A stretch of 64,000 nucleotides of DNA from Acholeplasmataceae bacterium (GCA_030603805.1 JAUVXD010000009.1:1-64000); one strand, 5' to 3'. Positions 45,560 to 55,083 are shown, numbered from the stretch's first letter. Notes: generated by a model from the sequence alone, not told the origin. Numbers and translations are program-made.

Positions 45560-48487
45560 ATGAAAAAAATAATGATGCTTGTCGTCTTCGTGCTTTCTCT
45601 GTTCGCACTTGGACTGACGTCTTTAGCCAACGGGCTACCGACAAAACTTGTTGTCCACTATTTTAGATATGATGACAACTATACAGATTTTAATATGTGG
45701 GTGTGGGAACATGAACCTATTTCCTTAGGGGGAAAGCAACATAATTTCGACCCAGAACAAAAGGATGCACGAGGTGTCTATTTTGAAATTGACTTACTTG
45801 AGCATTATCCAACAGCTACCAAACTTGGGATCATCATTAAGCGTGGTGGATGGGATGGATACCGAGAAGTCGGTGGCGATCGGTTCATTAATTTGGCAGA
45901 TGTCGAGGTTTCTAATGGTGTTGGACATGCTTACTTTGTTGAACAAGACTTAAGAATTGGCCTATCTCAAGCAGATTTAGCCAATAACATTCCCGATTAT
46001 CGTGCAAAAATTTTAACGGTTGCATTTGATAAGCAACAAAGAATCGCTGCTAATTTAACACATATTCCTCAAAGTTATGAGGTATATGAAAATGGTGTTC
46101 TTGTGTTATCTAGCACAACTGCACCAACATCTAAAAACTTACTCATTACAGTACCTAATATCAACATTTCTAGAACCTATGTTTTAAAGGTTACCTTCCA
46201 AAATGATGTGGTGTCTGAAGGTATTGTTTCACTACAAAATCTTTATGATACGGCTGCTTTTGAGGATCTTTACACCTATGAAGGAAACCTTGGTGTAAGC
46301 TTTGAAAACGAATTTACAATTTTTAGATTATGGGCTCCATTAAGCCAAGAAATAAAAGTTAACTTATATAACCAAGGTCATCCAAATTATAATGATCAAG
46401 GTCAATTAAGTGCTGAATTAACACCTTATGAAACCCATGACTTATATCGCATTGAAAATGGTGCATGGGAAGTTAAACTCACAGGAAATTACGATTTTAA
46501 ATATTATACATTTAGTGTCACCAATAATGGCATCACACAAGAAGTGACAGATCCTTATGCATATTCTACGGGTGCCAACGGCCAACGTGGCATGATTGTT
46601 AATTTTGATGCCATTAATCCAACGGGTTGGACTTATAACACAAGACCTAACACCATTAAGAACCTAACAGACTATATTATTTATGAGCTTCATGTCAGAG
46701 ATTTAACAACACATAGCTCATGGCAAGGCAACAACTCATATCGTGGTAAGTTCTTAGGACTTGCTCAGGGTGGAACTAAGTTTACAGGATCCGGTGTGAC
46801 AGTCACTACAGGACTTGATCACATTGATGAACTTGGCGTCAATGCTGTACAACTTCTACCCATATTTGATTTTGGTTATGTCGATGAAATTCAAGTGGCT
46901 ATTAACCCTGCATATCAAAACCTATTCAACTGGGGGTACATGCCTTACCACTTTAATACCCTTGAAGGTTCATATTCAACAAATCCATTCGATGGACGTG
47001 TCAGAATTCAAGAATTCAAACAAGCGGTTATGGCATTTCATGATCGAGATATTAGAGTCATTATGGATGTGGTTTATAATCACACCGGTGAGTCCGCAAC
47101 TTCAAACTTTCATAAGATTGTTCCAGGTTATTATCATAGAATGACTGCTGAAGGCGGATTTTCAAATGGTTCTGGTACAGGAAATGAAACCGCTTCAGAA
47201 CGTTCGATGACCAGAAAGTTTATGCTTGATTCTTTAGAGTTTTGGGCAACTGAATATAATTTATCTGGCTTTAGATTTGACCTTATGGAACTCCATGATG
47301 TTGAAACGATGAATCAAATTCAAGAAATGCTTTATGAAATCGATCCAACGATTATTGTTTTTGGAGAACCTTGGATGGGTGGTAGTTCACCTCTTGCAAG
47401 TAATATTAGAGCAGGCAAAGCCAATATGAATCAAATGCCTATGGTAGGTGCCTTTAATGATATCACAAGAGATGCGATTAAAGGGAACACATTCCCATCA
47501 CCAGCCACAGGTAAGGGTTGGGTACAAGGTACAACCAACGCTGATATCGTGAGAAACATTAAGTATGGCATCGTCGGTGGTGTTCAATATCCTGGATTAC
47601 CAACAGGTTATCATTATGAACCTCATCAAACCATTAACTATGTCACAGCTCACGATAATAATACCTTATTTGATAAACTAAGAATAACAGGTATCTCGCT
47701 TGCTAATGTGCCACCTTTACAGATTCAATCAAATGCGATTATTCTAACCTCACAAGGTGTAAGTTTCCTTCATGCAGGGGTTGAAATGATGCGTTCAAAA
47801 CCACTCCCAACAGGTGGCTATGATCACAACTCATATGAATCTCCTGACATTGTTAACCAACTCAGATGGGATAGAAAAGCGCAGTATAATCACGTTTTCG
47901 AGTATTATAAAGCTTTAATCGAAATTAGAAAAACTTATGATCACTTTAGAATGACTGAAGGCTCTGACATTAGAAACAGAGTAAGCTTTGTGAACGCTAA
48001 TGCTGGAGACCATGCCATTGCATATAAAATTGCAGGTCGTGTGGGTGAACCAGAAATCTTTGTGCTTCATTCAGGAAATCCTACTGTGGGTATCTCTTAT
48101 ATCGATTTAACACCAGGTAAAACCTACCAGATGTTAACGATGGCAGATGGCGCGAATGTTAATGGCTTTGAAATTGTTTCTGGTGTTGCTTATGCACCTG
48201 CGAACACGAGTGTGATTTTAGTAGAAGTGATGGATCCTTCTATCACAATTACAAGTCCTGAAGTCACGATTGAAAAGGGTCAAAACTTTAATCCTGCAAG
48301 TAACGTATCAGTATTGAATTCTGGTGTGAGTGTATATTATTCATCCTTTGATGTGAACCGTCCAGGAACCTATACCATTACGGTTGCAGTTGTTGAAACG
48401 TATGGCAAGATTAATTACTATACGTATAAGCTTCGCGTGTTGGGTCATGCATTTAATATTGATGTCAACACACCCATTGGAGGTTAA
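45560..48487 (+). CDS. secreted CBM41-containing type I pullulanase
   Basis: The 975-residue protein has a Sec signal peptide (cleavage near SLANG) and no lipobox. Domains in order: CBM41 (about 27-135, LVVHYFRYDDNYTDFNMWVW), an Ig-like N domain (140-225), CBM48 (235-345) and a GH13 pullulanase barrel (355-760). The barrel has NWGYMP, nucleophile Asp in SGFRFDLMEL, acid/base Glu in FGEPWMGG and third acid in VTAHDNN. A C-terminal beta domain and an Ig-like DUF5011-type domain (about 880-965) follow. It debranches starch, glycogen or pullulan outside the cell, making linear dextrins for the importer. A small lipoprotein gene follows two bases later. The gene is divergent from the transport operon with shared operators. 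Confidence 0.93.
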   Translation: MKKIMMLVVFVLSLFALGLTSLANGLPTKLVVHYFRYDDNYTDFNMWVWEHEPISLGGKQHNFDPEQKDARGVYFEIDLLEHYPTATKLGIIIKRGGWDGYREVGGDRFINLADVEVSNGVGHAYFVEQDLRIGLSQADLANNIPDYRAKILTVAFDKQQRIAANLTHIPQSYEVYENGVLVLSSTTAPTSKNLLITVPNINISRTYVLKVTFQNDVVSEGIVSLQNLYDTAAFEDLYTYEGNLGVSFENEFTIFRLWAPLSQEIKVNLYNQGHPNYNDQGQLSAELTPYETHDLYRIENGAWEVKLTGNYDFKYYTFSVTNNGITQEVTDPYAYSTGANGQRGMIVNFDAINPTGWTYNTRPNTIKNLTDYIIYELHVRDLTTHSSWQGNNSYRGKFLGLAQGGTKFTGSGVTVTTGLDHIDELGVNAVQLLPIFDFGYVDEIQVAINPAYQNLFNWGYMPYHFNTLEGSYSTNPFDGRVRIQEFKQAVMAFHDRDIRVIMDVVYNHTGESATSNFHKIVPGYYHRMTAEGGFSNGSGTGNETASERSMTRKFMLDSLEFWATEYNLSGFRFDLMELHDVETMNQIQEMLYEIDPTIIVFGEPWMGGSSPLASNIRAGKANMNQMPMVGAFNDITRDAIKGNTFPSPATGKGWVQGTTNADIVRNIKYGIVGGVQYPGLPTGYHYEPHQTINYVTAHDNNTLFDKLRITGISLANVPPLQIQSNAIILTSQGVSFLHAGVEMMRSKPLPTGGYDHNSYESPDIVNQLRWDRKAQYNHVFEYYKALIEIRKTYDHFRMTEGSDIRNRVSFVNANAGDHAIAYKIAGRVGEPEIFVLHSGNPTVGISYIDLTPGKTYQMLTMADGANVNGFEIVSGVAYAPANTSVILVEVMDPSITITSPEVTIEKGQNFNPASNVSVLNSGVSVYYSSFDVNRPGTYTITVAVVETYGKINYYTYKLRVLGHAFNIDVNTPIGG

Positions 48488-48489
48488 TC

Positions 48490-48885
48490 ATGAAAAACAT
48501 TTTAAGATTATCCTTAGTTTTATTACTCATGCTCACTTTGTTTGCATGTAAACCTAGTAATGAAGAAATTACATATCAAGATATCACCATCGAGATCGTA
48601 TCAGAAACAGTAACCTTCAATTCGATTGATGTGAGAGTCCATTTTACTCAAGAAATCGATCATGAAGATGAACTCTATGAGATTGCACTCTTTGTTGCAG
48701 GTCATATCTATGAAAAACATTTAGACATCATGCGTTCTAATCGCTATACCTTAACTATTAGACTTCACGATGGTTCAACATTATCGGGTATGAATACTGC
48801 TTATGGTCATGTTGTTTATATGGTTAATCGTAGTGTCACAGAACCTGGTTTATCATTAGAATCAGAACACTTTATTTTAGATTAA
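48490..48885 (+). CDS. small lipoprotein of unknown function beside the pullulanase
   Basis: This 131-residue protein has a signal peptide with lipobox LFAC (Cys20). The mature part of about 110 residues is rich in beta-type sequence and resembles a single Ig-like or fibronectin-like fold, which I do not recognise. It starts two bases after the pullulanase stop, so it is certainly co-transcribed with it. A role in holding the anchorless pullulanase or binding its substrate at the membrane is possible but is only an inference from position. Confidence 0.75.
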   Translation: MKNILRLSLVLLLMLTLFACKPSNEEITYQDITIEIVSETVTFNSIDVRVHFTQEIDHEDELYEIALFVAGHIYEKHLDIMRSNRYTLTIRLHDGSTLSGMNTAYGHVVYMVNRSVTEPGLSLESEHFILD

Positions 48886-48892
48886 AAAAGAC

Positions 48893-48935
48893 ACCCACTT
48901 GAGGCGTCTTGGGGAACTTCGGTTCCCTTTTTTTT
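48893..48935 (+). terminator. tandem-hairpin terminator of the pullulanase operon
   Basis: A first hairpin AAGAC.../...GTCTT is followed by GGGAAC-TTCG-GTTCCC (48912-48927), with a UUCG tetraloop, and eight Ts. Confidence 0.9.
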
Positions 48936-49743
48936 ATGCGAAATATCGTTTACCGTAAACAAGCATGACAATCATCGTACTGATGCCCATACCAAACTGA
49001 AAGAATACGGGTGAAAATGCTGGTTCGAAAAGTCCGACAATAAAACTCAAGACTGTGGGTAGACCCATCATAAAGATTAAGAATTTAATGGAATCCACAT
49101 ATTTGAAAAATGAGGAATAGCCAAATCTAAAGAGTTGTAGGACAAATGAAAGTAAAACGATGAAAAGCAGATTTAAAGATATACTAATGAATGTGTTGGT
49201 TAAAACTGTGTAGAAAACAATGTATGGCCCAAAGGTTTGTTCGATGTTTCGACCAAATTCTACAAAAGCCTCACTTCTTTCTTCTCCAGTCATCAGATTC
49301 AGTGTTCTAAAATCCAGTGTATCAGAGAAACCTCGATAGTCATAACCCACCATCAGTGCATCATCACCATTGGTATAAACTATTCTATTTTCAAAAAATA
49401 AGACTTGTTTGATGCTTCGATCAATTTCTGTTTCTTGGTAGTTAAAAATATAGGTGATCCCTTGATGGGTATACGTATAGGACTCATTTGTTTCACATAT
49501 CAGTTTGTTTGCAGTAATCAGACAGGTTTCTGGAAGTTGCCAATTAGGTGTTTGAAGTGTAAAGCTTTCTTCAATAAAGTTAAGTCTCCAACCTTGTTCT
49601 CTAACAATTAAACTATTGAGAGGAAATGCTGCAATCAATCCTAGGATTAAAAAATAAATCAAGACTTTCCAAAACTTTTCGTTAACTCGTGAAATCACTT
49701 TGGAAAACCCAAAGGAATATTTAAAATATCGAACTAAAAACAT
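48934..49743 (-). CDS. DUF1189-family membrane protein (YvdJ-like) next to the surface amylase
   Basis: The protein of about 269 residues has one N-terminal helix (WKVLIYFLILGLIAAFP), an extracytoplasmic region of about 115 residues with two cysteines, and three C-terminal helices. This is the DUF1189 layout. In Bacillus subtilis the family member YvdJ lies in the maltodextrin operon, which fits this location, but its activity is unknown. Two starts are possible: the ATG at 49743, just after the amylase stop, and one at 49761 overlapping the amylase gene. I prefer the first because of GGGGA upstream. It is last in the RDD-amylase-DUF1189 operon. Confidence 0.7.
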   Translation of the reverse strand: MFLVRYFKYSFGFSKVISRVNEKFWKVLIYFLILGLIAAFPLNSLIVREQGWRLNFIEESFTLQTPNWQLPETCLITANKLICETNESYTYTHQGITYIFNYQETEIDRSIKQVLFFENRIVYTNGDDALMVGYDYRGFSDTLDFRTLNLMTGEERSEAFVEFGRNIEQTFGPYIVFYTVLTNTFISISLNLLFIVLLSFVLQLFRFGYSSFFKYVDSIKFLIFMMGLPTVLSFIVGLFEPAFSPVFFQFGMGISTMIVMLVYGKRYFA

Positions 49744-49744
49744 A

Positions 49745-51289
49745 TTATGTGTAATCCCCAATCAAAGCTGGATCTATTTCTAAAATGAGTGTGCCATACG
49801 CAGGGATTGAAAGATTTCCATAAATCAGTCTTTGATAACTTAATTCGAAAGTTTGTGTGGATAACGATAAATTATGGATGACCAGTACGGCTTGTTCTAT
49901 AGAGTCATGCTGATAGTGTCTGACAAACCCTTGAATATTCGATGAATTATTTTTATAGGCTAAAAATGAGTTGCCATACATCAGTGCAGGGTTTTCTTTT
50001 CTAATACCAATCATTTCTTGATAGACTGTAAACAATGAATTTGGATTATCTTTTTGGTTTAAAAGAGATGGTGTATTGTCATTGGTGCCATCACTAGGTA
50101 ACCATGTGGTTTGTTTGGAAGAATCACCCCAAAGGAAAGGTTGACGACGATACTCATCATAAACCACACCATATCCTGGTATATTGGTGCCTTCGTATCT
50201 AATGCCTTTCATGCCGAGTTCATCCCCATAGTAGATAAATGGGCTACCGGGTAGTGTTAAAAGCAGACGTGCTGCAAGCGCAAGTTTTTGTGGACCATCA
50301 CCAGGATTTGAGAATCCAGACATGGAAGCTACACGATTCACGTCATGATTACCAATAAAGGGTGAATCCACAAAATCTGGATCAATTTCTCTAAAAGCAT
50401 CATAGGCACGTTTGAGATTGCTTACAAGTAAGAACCTTGAGTTTCCGTTACCAACTTTATCCCAAATATTGGCTGCAGCATGGAAGTTAAACACAGAATC
50501 TGAGCCTATATAATAATCAACAAGTGACAGATAATTATAATCAAAAACTTCTGAAACAATAAAACTATTGGGATAATTTGTCTTAATATACATGTTTAAA
50601 TCTAAAAGTGCCAACGTATTATTCCAATCTGCATTTAATCCTTCATAAAGATGTTTTGCTGCATCAATTCTAAAGCCATGAACACCCATATTCAAATAAA
50701 AGTCCATGATATTTTTAATTTCATTAATCACTTCAGGATTGTTGAAGTTTAAATCTTTCATTCCGCCAACAAATGATTCATATGCTGTGTTTCCATTCCA
50801 AACATAGTAATTTCGATATGGACTTGATGTAGATGAACGTGCCGAAACAAACCAAGGATGTTGGTCTGATGTATGATTAATAACTAAATCGATAACTATT
50901 TTAATCCCTCTATAATGAGCTTCATCAAGTAAGTCTTGGAAATCTTGCATTGTGCCATAATCTGGATGAATATCTAAATAATCAGTCACATTATATCCGT
51001 GATAGGAAGGTGATGGGTTAATCGGTAAAAGCCACAAGGCAGTAATGCCTAAGGCTTCTAAGTAATCTAAATTTTCTCTAATCCCGTTTAAATCTCCAAT
51101 GCCATCGCCGTTGCTATCTGCAAAAGATCTGACAAAGATTTGATAGTAAACATCGTTATGTGGATTGACTGCTCTTAAGTCGATTGTAGGATCTGTCGGA
51201 TTTGTAGGTTCTGAAGGTTCAGGTGCGACACATGCTGCAAGGCTGATTAAACCTAGAAAAATGATGATTAAAAGACGTATTTTTTTCAT
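49745..51289 (-). CDS. surface alpha-amylase lipoprotein (GH13)
   Basis: The 514-residue protein has a lipoprotein signal with lipobox LAAC (Cys20), then a Pro/Thr linker and a GH13 barrel (VYYQIFVRSFADSNGDGIGDL). Catalytic residues lie in GFRIDAAKHL (nucleophile), IVSEVFD (acid/base) and FIGNHDVNR (third acid). As a membrane-anchored enzyme it would cut starch or dextrins at the surface for MalEFG import. It begins directly after the RDD gene stop, in one operon with an operator at 51795. Confidence 0.92.
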   Translation of the reverse strand: MKKIRLLIIIFLGLISLAACVAPEPSEPTNPTDPTIDLRAVNPHNDVYYQIFVRSFADSNGDGIGDLNGIRENLDYLEALGITALWLLPINPSPSYHGYNVTDYLDIHPDYGTMQDFQDLLDEAHYRGIKIVIDLVINHTSDQHPWFVSARSSTSSPYRNYYVWNGNTAYESFVGGMKDLNFNNPEVINEIKNIMDFYLNMGVHGFRIDAAKHLYEGLNADWNNTLALLDLNMYIKTNYPNSFIVSEVFDYNYLSLVDYYIGSDSVFNFHAAANIWDKVGNGNSRFLLVSNLKRAYDAFREIDPDFVDSPFIGNHDVNRVASMSGFSNPGDGPQKLALAARLLLTLPGSPFIYYGDELGMKGIRYEGTNIPGYGVVYDEYRRQPFLWGDSSKQTTWLPSDGTNDNTPSLLNQKDNPNSLFTVYQEMIGIRKENPALMYGNSFLAYKNNSSNIQGFVRHYQHDSIEQAVLVIHNLSLSTQTFELSYQRLIYGNLSIPAYGTLILEIDPALIGDYT

Positions 51290-51742
51290 CTATAAACCTC
51301 GTTTTCTCATATATTCTGATTTGCCTAAATAGTTATTTTTGCCTTGAAGCGGTTCTAAATCAATCATTTTGGTTTTAAAAATGAAATCATGAATCGTTCG
51401 ACTTGTTTTTTCATTCATCACAAAATAACAAATAATCAAATATAGGCCAAAAGTTACTACGCTTAAGCCAAGTTTAAATAAATCTCTTAAAATGAGCATA
51501 AAAACGTTGACATCCTTGCCATGTAAGGTAACTACTTTGATTTTTTGAATGCGCTTGCCAAATGTTTGTCCATTTGATAAGAAATATGGCAAGAAATAGA
51601 AAACAAAAGCTGCAATACCAGAAACAATATAGGGTAGAGGAGCCCACGTTGTCCCTAAAAATGTTGATAAAATTAAAGCTATTGAGACACCTGAGGTGTC
51701 AATCGCGAATGCTCTCACGCGTTTTTCAAATGATGGAACCAT
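51290..51742 (-). CDS. RDD-family membrane protein
   Basis: The 150-residue protein has about three membrane helices and the family's conserved Arg and Asp residues in KRVRAFAIDTSG near the N-terminus, then NGQTFGKRIQKIKVV. RDD proteins are small membrane proteins of mostly unknown or transport-related function. The gene is first in the operon with the amylase lipoprotein and the DUF1189 protein. GAGGAG precedes the ATG. Confidence 0.8.
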   Translation of the reverse strand: MVPSFEKRVRAFAIDTSGVSIALILSTFLGTTWAPLPYIVSGIAAFVFYFLPYFLSNGQTFGKRIQKIKVVTLHGKDVNVFMLILRDLFKLGLSVVTFGLYLIICYFVMNEKTSRTIHDFIFKTKMIDLEPLQGKNNYLGKSEYMRKRGL

Positions 51743-51774
51743 ACTAACACTCCTCGAATTATACTCTTAAGTTT

Positions 51775-51808
51775 ATTATATCATAGGGATTTCATGAAAC
51801 CGTTTGCA
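51775..51808 (-). promoter_or_regulatory. promoter and operator of the RDD-amylase operon
   Basis: Minus-strand TATAAT (51775-51780) lies about 35 bases before the RDD start. The operator-like TGAAACCGTTTGCA (plus strand, 51795-51808; one mismatch to TGWNANCGNTNWCA) covers the -35 region. Confidence 0.6.
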
Positions 51809-51822
51809 ATCGGTATGATGAC

Positions 51823-53853
51823 TCATGATTGAAGATGATTTTTTGCATTTTCTAAAATAATCATATCTGTAAAAAGATTAAATCTACTTGAACTAAAGAT
51901 GACAATCGGTGTATTGATATAAAAATATTCTGATGATTTTGCTTGATTTCTTAACACTGTTTCAAGCACATCACGAATAACGATGCCAGTATCAATCACA
52001 TCATCACCATATATGAAAGGATTATTGGTTTTATCAAAGACATATTCATTGGTTGCTACTTTGTAATAAAGATGGTCTTGAATTTGATTAAAGCTTAAGC
52101 CTTCTTTGTAGGTAGTCGCTGAGCCATCAGCACCTGATGAGATGAAATCCTTAATGATTGATCCTCTTAAAACTGCAGTTTTCACTTTGTTATCAAATGG
52201 GAAGATTTCATAAAGAGTACCTACGGTAATCCCTTGATTAAAGGATAGGCTTGCACGTGTGCCCCCTTGATTATGAAACCCTATATCGGCTTGTCCACTC
52301 ATGCGAATCAGCTCTGCCATATACTCTGTGAGTTGACTTCTTGAGTAGTTTGCGCCAGATTTTATGATGACTAGATTAATTAAATCTGAGATTTGGTCGT
52401 AATAATAGTTAATCAGTTCTGTAACCTCTGGGTTCGATTGTCTTAACCGTTGATCTGAAGATCCAGTTAAATTAGAAGGTATGTAACCTGTAATCATTTT
52501 ATCTCGATTAAAATCAATTTTAAGATAACCGACATGGGTACCATTACCACCTGATTGAATGATAGGCATATTCATCCCCGTGCGTGAATGATGTTCTGTA
52601 TAGGCTTGATGGCTATGGCCATTAAATAATGCATCGATGCGCTTTAATCCTGTATGATTACCGATACCTGAATTTGTAAATGAGGAAGACCCATGAACAA
52701 CAGCAATGACAACATCAACTTCTTCTTCTAATCTTAAGACTTCAGCAAAATAACCTGCCCAGTAAATGGGATCAGCAAACTCATAATCTTCTACCATCGC
52801 AGTTGCGATACTGCCTTCAAGACCATATCCCATGAGACCAATGACGCCCACTTTGATGTTGCCTCGCTCTATGACTTGATATGCATCAATAAAATCAGGA
52901 CGAATGGTTGTCCCTTTAAAAAAGACATTTGCACCTAAAAGTGGGTAATTTGCTTTAATTGTTCTTTGTGTATCTGGATTAAAATACTCTGTGACTGTCT
53001 CTAAACCCCAATCAAACTCATGGTTTCCAATGGTAAAACTATCAAGTTTTATGAAGTTCAGTAGATCAATCATCGAACCACCTTGAAAGTAGTTTGAAAG
53101 AAGCGATCCTTGAAGCATATCCCCACCTGCAAGAAAAATGGTGTTATTTGGATAATTTGCTTTCTCACTTAATATGAAGTTTCCTATGTTAGATAACCCA
53201 AGTTGATTTCCATTTTCTAATATAGCACCATGGGTATCGTTTAAATAATAAATTCTTAAATGATCAATCGCTAAAATGACGGTAACTTGAATCGTGATTC
53301 TCGTTTCATTTCCAGATAAATCAGTGACTGAATAAATCACATCATAAACGCCAGGTTCATCATAGTTGACATGTGAACTATCAACTGTAATTCTTGAGGA
53401 AACATTGCCATCCTTCGCATCATATGCAGCGATACCTAAAAGATAGTTTGGTAAGGTCTCCCCTACATAATACGTTAAATGAGAGATTCCAGAAAACACT
53501 GGGGGTTCTAAATCTGTTTCACCTGGTGCTTCTAAGACAATCACACTAATCTTTTTTCGATAAAGATTTCCTGCCTGATCACGCACCTCATAAAAGAGGT
53601 CATAAAATCCTGGTGTTGTTAAATCGACTAGGGAATCATCAACGATAATCGATGATGTAATCACACCATCTATATTATCGATGGCTGTGACATTATTTAA
53701 ATAATTAGGTGGCGTTTGGCCAATCGTATAAAAAATATCAGTTGCACCAATAATGCTAGGTGGAACTGTGTCTGTTATTGGTTGCTCACTCTGGCATGAT
53801 ACCAATAAAAATAAGGATAATACCAAGAGCGTAAATTGAAGTATTTTTTTCAT
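51823..53853 (-). CDS. surface 5'-nucleotidase / cyclic-nucleotide phosphodiesterase lipoprotein
   Basis: The 676-residue protein has a lipobox LVSC (Cys20). Two Ig-like DUF5011 domains (about 30-107 and 115-190, with AIDNIDGVITSSI and AYDAKDGNVSSRI) come first. A calcineurin-like metallophosphatase domain (about 195-430) follows, with NDTHG, GGDMLQG, GNHEFDWG, VVHGSS and GHSHQ as metal ligands. A 5'-nucleotidase C-terminal domain (about 450-640) ends the protein. This is the UshA/YfkN-type family that dephosphorylates extracellular nucleotides, so it probably supplies nucleosides to a cell that salvages them. The Ig domains are similar to those at the ends of the starch proteins in this window. 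Confidence 0.9.
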   Translation of the reverse strand: MKKILQFTLLVLSLFLLVSCQSEQPITDTVPPSIIGATDIFYTIGQTPPNYLNNVTAIDNIDGVITSSIIVDDSLVDLTTPGFYDLFYEVRDQAGNLYRKKISVIVLEAPGETDLEPPVFSGISHLTYYVGETLPNYLLGIAAYDAKDGNVSSRITVDSSHVNYDEPGVYDVIYSVTDLSGNETRITIQVTVILAIDHLRIYYLNDTHGAILENGNQLGLSNIGNFILSEKANYPNNTIFLAGGDMLQGSLLSNYFQGGSMIDLLNFIKLDSFTIGNHEFDWGLETVTEYFNPDTQRTIKANYPLLGANVFFKGTTIRPDFIDAYQVIERGNIKVGVIGLMGYGLEGSIATAMVEDYEFADPIYWAGYFAEVLRLEEEVDVVIAVVHGSSSFTNSGIGNHTGLKRIDALFNGHSHQAYTEHHSRTGMNMPIIQSGGNGTHVGYLKIDFNRDKMITGYIPSNLTGSSDQRLRQSNPEVTELINYYYDQISDLINLVIIKSGANYSRSQLTEYMAELIRMSGQADIGFHNQGGTRASLSFNQGITVGTLYEIFPFDNKVKTAVLRGSIIKDFISSGADGSATTYKEGLSFNQIQDHLYYKVATNEYVFDKTNNPFIYGDDVIDTGIVIRDVLETVLRNQAKSSEYFYINTPIVIFSSSRFNLFTDMIILENAKNHLQS

Positions 53854-53945
53854 CGTCTAAATCCGTCCTTTGCAAAAGTATTATAACATAAACAAAAAAG
53901 AATGACCCGTCTTTTATGTTATAATGAATCTCGTGAGGTGACATC

Positions 53946-54515
53946 ATGGCAAAAGATTGTAAATTATGGGAACTCTTCAAGGCATTTTTCAAAATTGGAG
54001 CACTCACCTTTGGTGGGGGCTATGCAATGATGCCTGTAATGAGAAGAGAAGTTGTTGAGAAAAAGGGTTGGGTTGAAGATGATGATATTTTAAAAATTCT
54101 CATTATCTCAGAATCAACACCTGGTGTACTTGCAGTCAACTCTGCAACATTTATTGGTTATAAAATTGCAGGTTTTAAAGGATCTTTAATTGCAACATTA
54201 GGGGTTATATTGCCCTCTTTTATCATCATTTCTATCATCTCATTGTTCATTATTGAGTTTAAACAACTCACTTGGGTGACTTATGCTTTTTATGGCATTC
54301 AAGCAGGTGTTGCCATCTTAATAACAAGAGCTGCACTCAAACTTTCAAAAAAGATTCATTTTAATTTATTTTCAATCGTTGTTTTAATTGCAGCTTTTTT
54401 AGTTGCACTTCTAACAGATATTAGTGTCATTTATATCTTAATTCTGAGTGCCCTTGCAGGCATTATTTATGGCATGCTCATTAATGTAAGGGAGGCAAAG
54501 CATCATGTTGCTTGA
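53946..54515 (+). CDS. chromate-transporter (CHR) family protein, first half
   Basis: This 189-residue membrane protein is one of two short CHR proteins in tandem. The family motif FGGGYAMMPVMRRE and the SESTPGVLAVNSATFIGYKIAG segment are visible, with about five membrane helices. Short-chain CHR proteins work as pairs, and the substrate in non-resistant bacteria is usually not known. The next gene overlaps by 11 bases. TATAAT and GAGGTG precede the start. Confidence 0.9.
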   Translation: MAKDCKLWELFKAFFKIGALTFGGGYAMMPVMRREVVEKKGWVEDDDILKILIISESTPGVLAVNSATFIGYKIAGFKGSLIATLGVILPSFIIISIISLFIIEFKQLTWVTYAFYGIQAGVAILITRAALKLSKKIHFNLFSIVVLIAAFLVALLTDISVIYILILSALAGIIYGMLINVREAKHHVA

Positions 54516-55083
54516 ACTTATCTCCTTATTTTGGATTTTCTTTAAGATTGGATTATTTACTTTTGGTGGTGGTTATGCGATGATTCCCCTCATCCAACAA
54601 GAACTTGTGGGTGGTGGCTATATCGAAGCTGATTTACTTTATGATTTTATTGGAATTAGTGAATCTACACCAGGTCCGGTTGCAATCAATATGGCGACAT
54701 TTATCGGTATGAATCAATATGGTATTTTAGGGGCTGTTGCAACCACCTTAGGTGTTGCGTTGCCATCATTCATCATTATTCTATTGATTGCAAGTCTTGG
54801 CAGTAAATTCATTGAGTCCAAAGGTGTAGGCATGGCATTTAAAGGCTTAAAGCCTGCTGTCATTGGTTTGATTTTCTCTGTATCAGTTGTCTTAATATTT
54901 CATGCGATCTTTCCACTGATTCACTTTGATAGATTTCATTTTGATTTTTCAGTTTTTAATTGGAAAACTTTAATTATCATGTTTTTAATTCTAATTGTTA
55001 CAGTGTTCTACAAAAAAATATCACCGATTCAAATCATCTTACTCTCTGCAGTGCTTGGTATTGTGATGTATGCCATTTTTTAA
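54505..55083 (+). CDS. chromate-transporter (CHR) family protein, second half
   Basis: The 192-residue partner of the preceding protein repeats the pattern: FGGGYAMIPLIQQE and SESTPGPVAINMATFIGMN, with about five helices. The two are homologous halves of what is one protein in long-chain CHR transporters. It overlaps the first half by 11 bases, so equal synthesis is likely. Export of chromate or sulfate-like anions is the family's known or proposed role. Confidence 0.9.
   Translation: MLLELISLFWIFFKIGLFTFGGGYAMIPLIQQELVGGGYIEADLLYDFIGISESTPGPVAINMATFIGMNQYGILGAVATTLGVALPSFIIILLIASLGSKFIESKGVGMAFKGLKPAVIGLIFSVSVVLIFHAIFPLIHFDRFHFDFSVFNWKTLIIMFLILIVTVFYKKISPIQIILLSAVLGIVMYAIF

Noticed and set aside
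45421-45560. A small gene in the divergent mal/pullulanase region
   Set aside because: The stretch is filled by operators and two promoters and has no open frame with a ribosome site except the pullulanase start.
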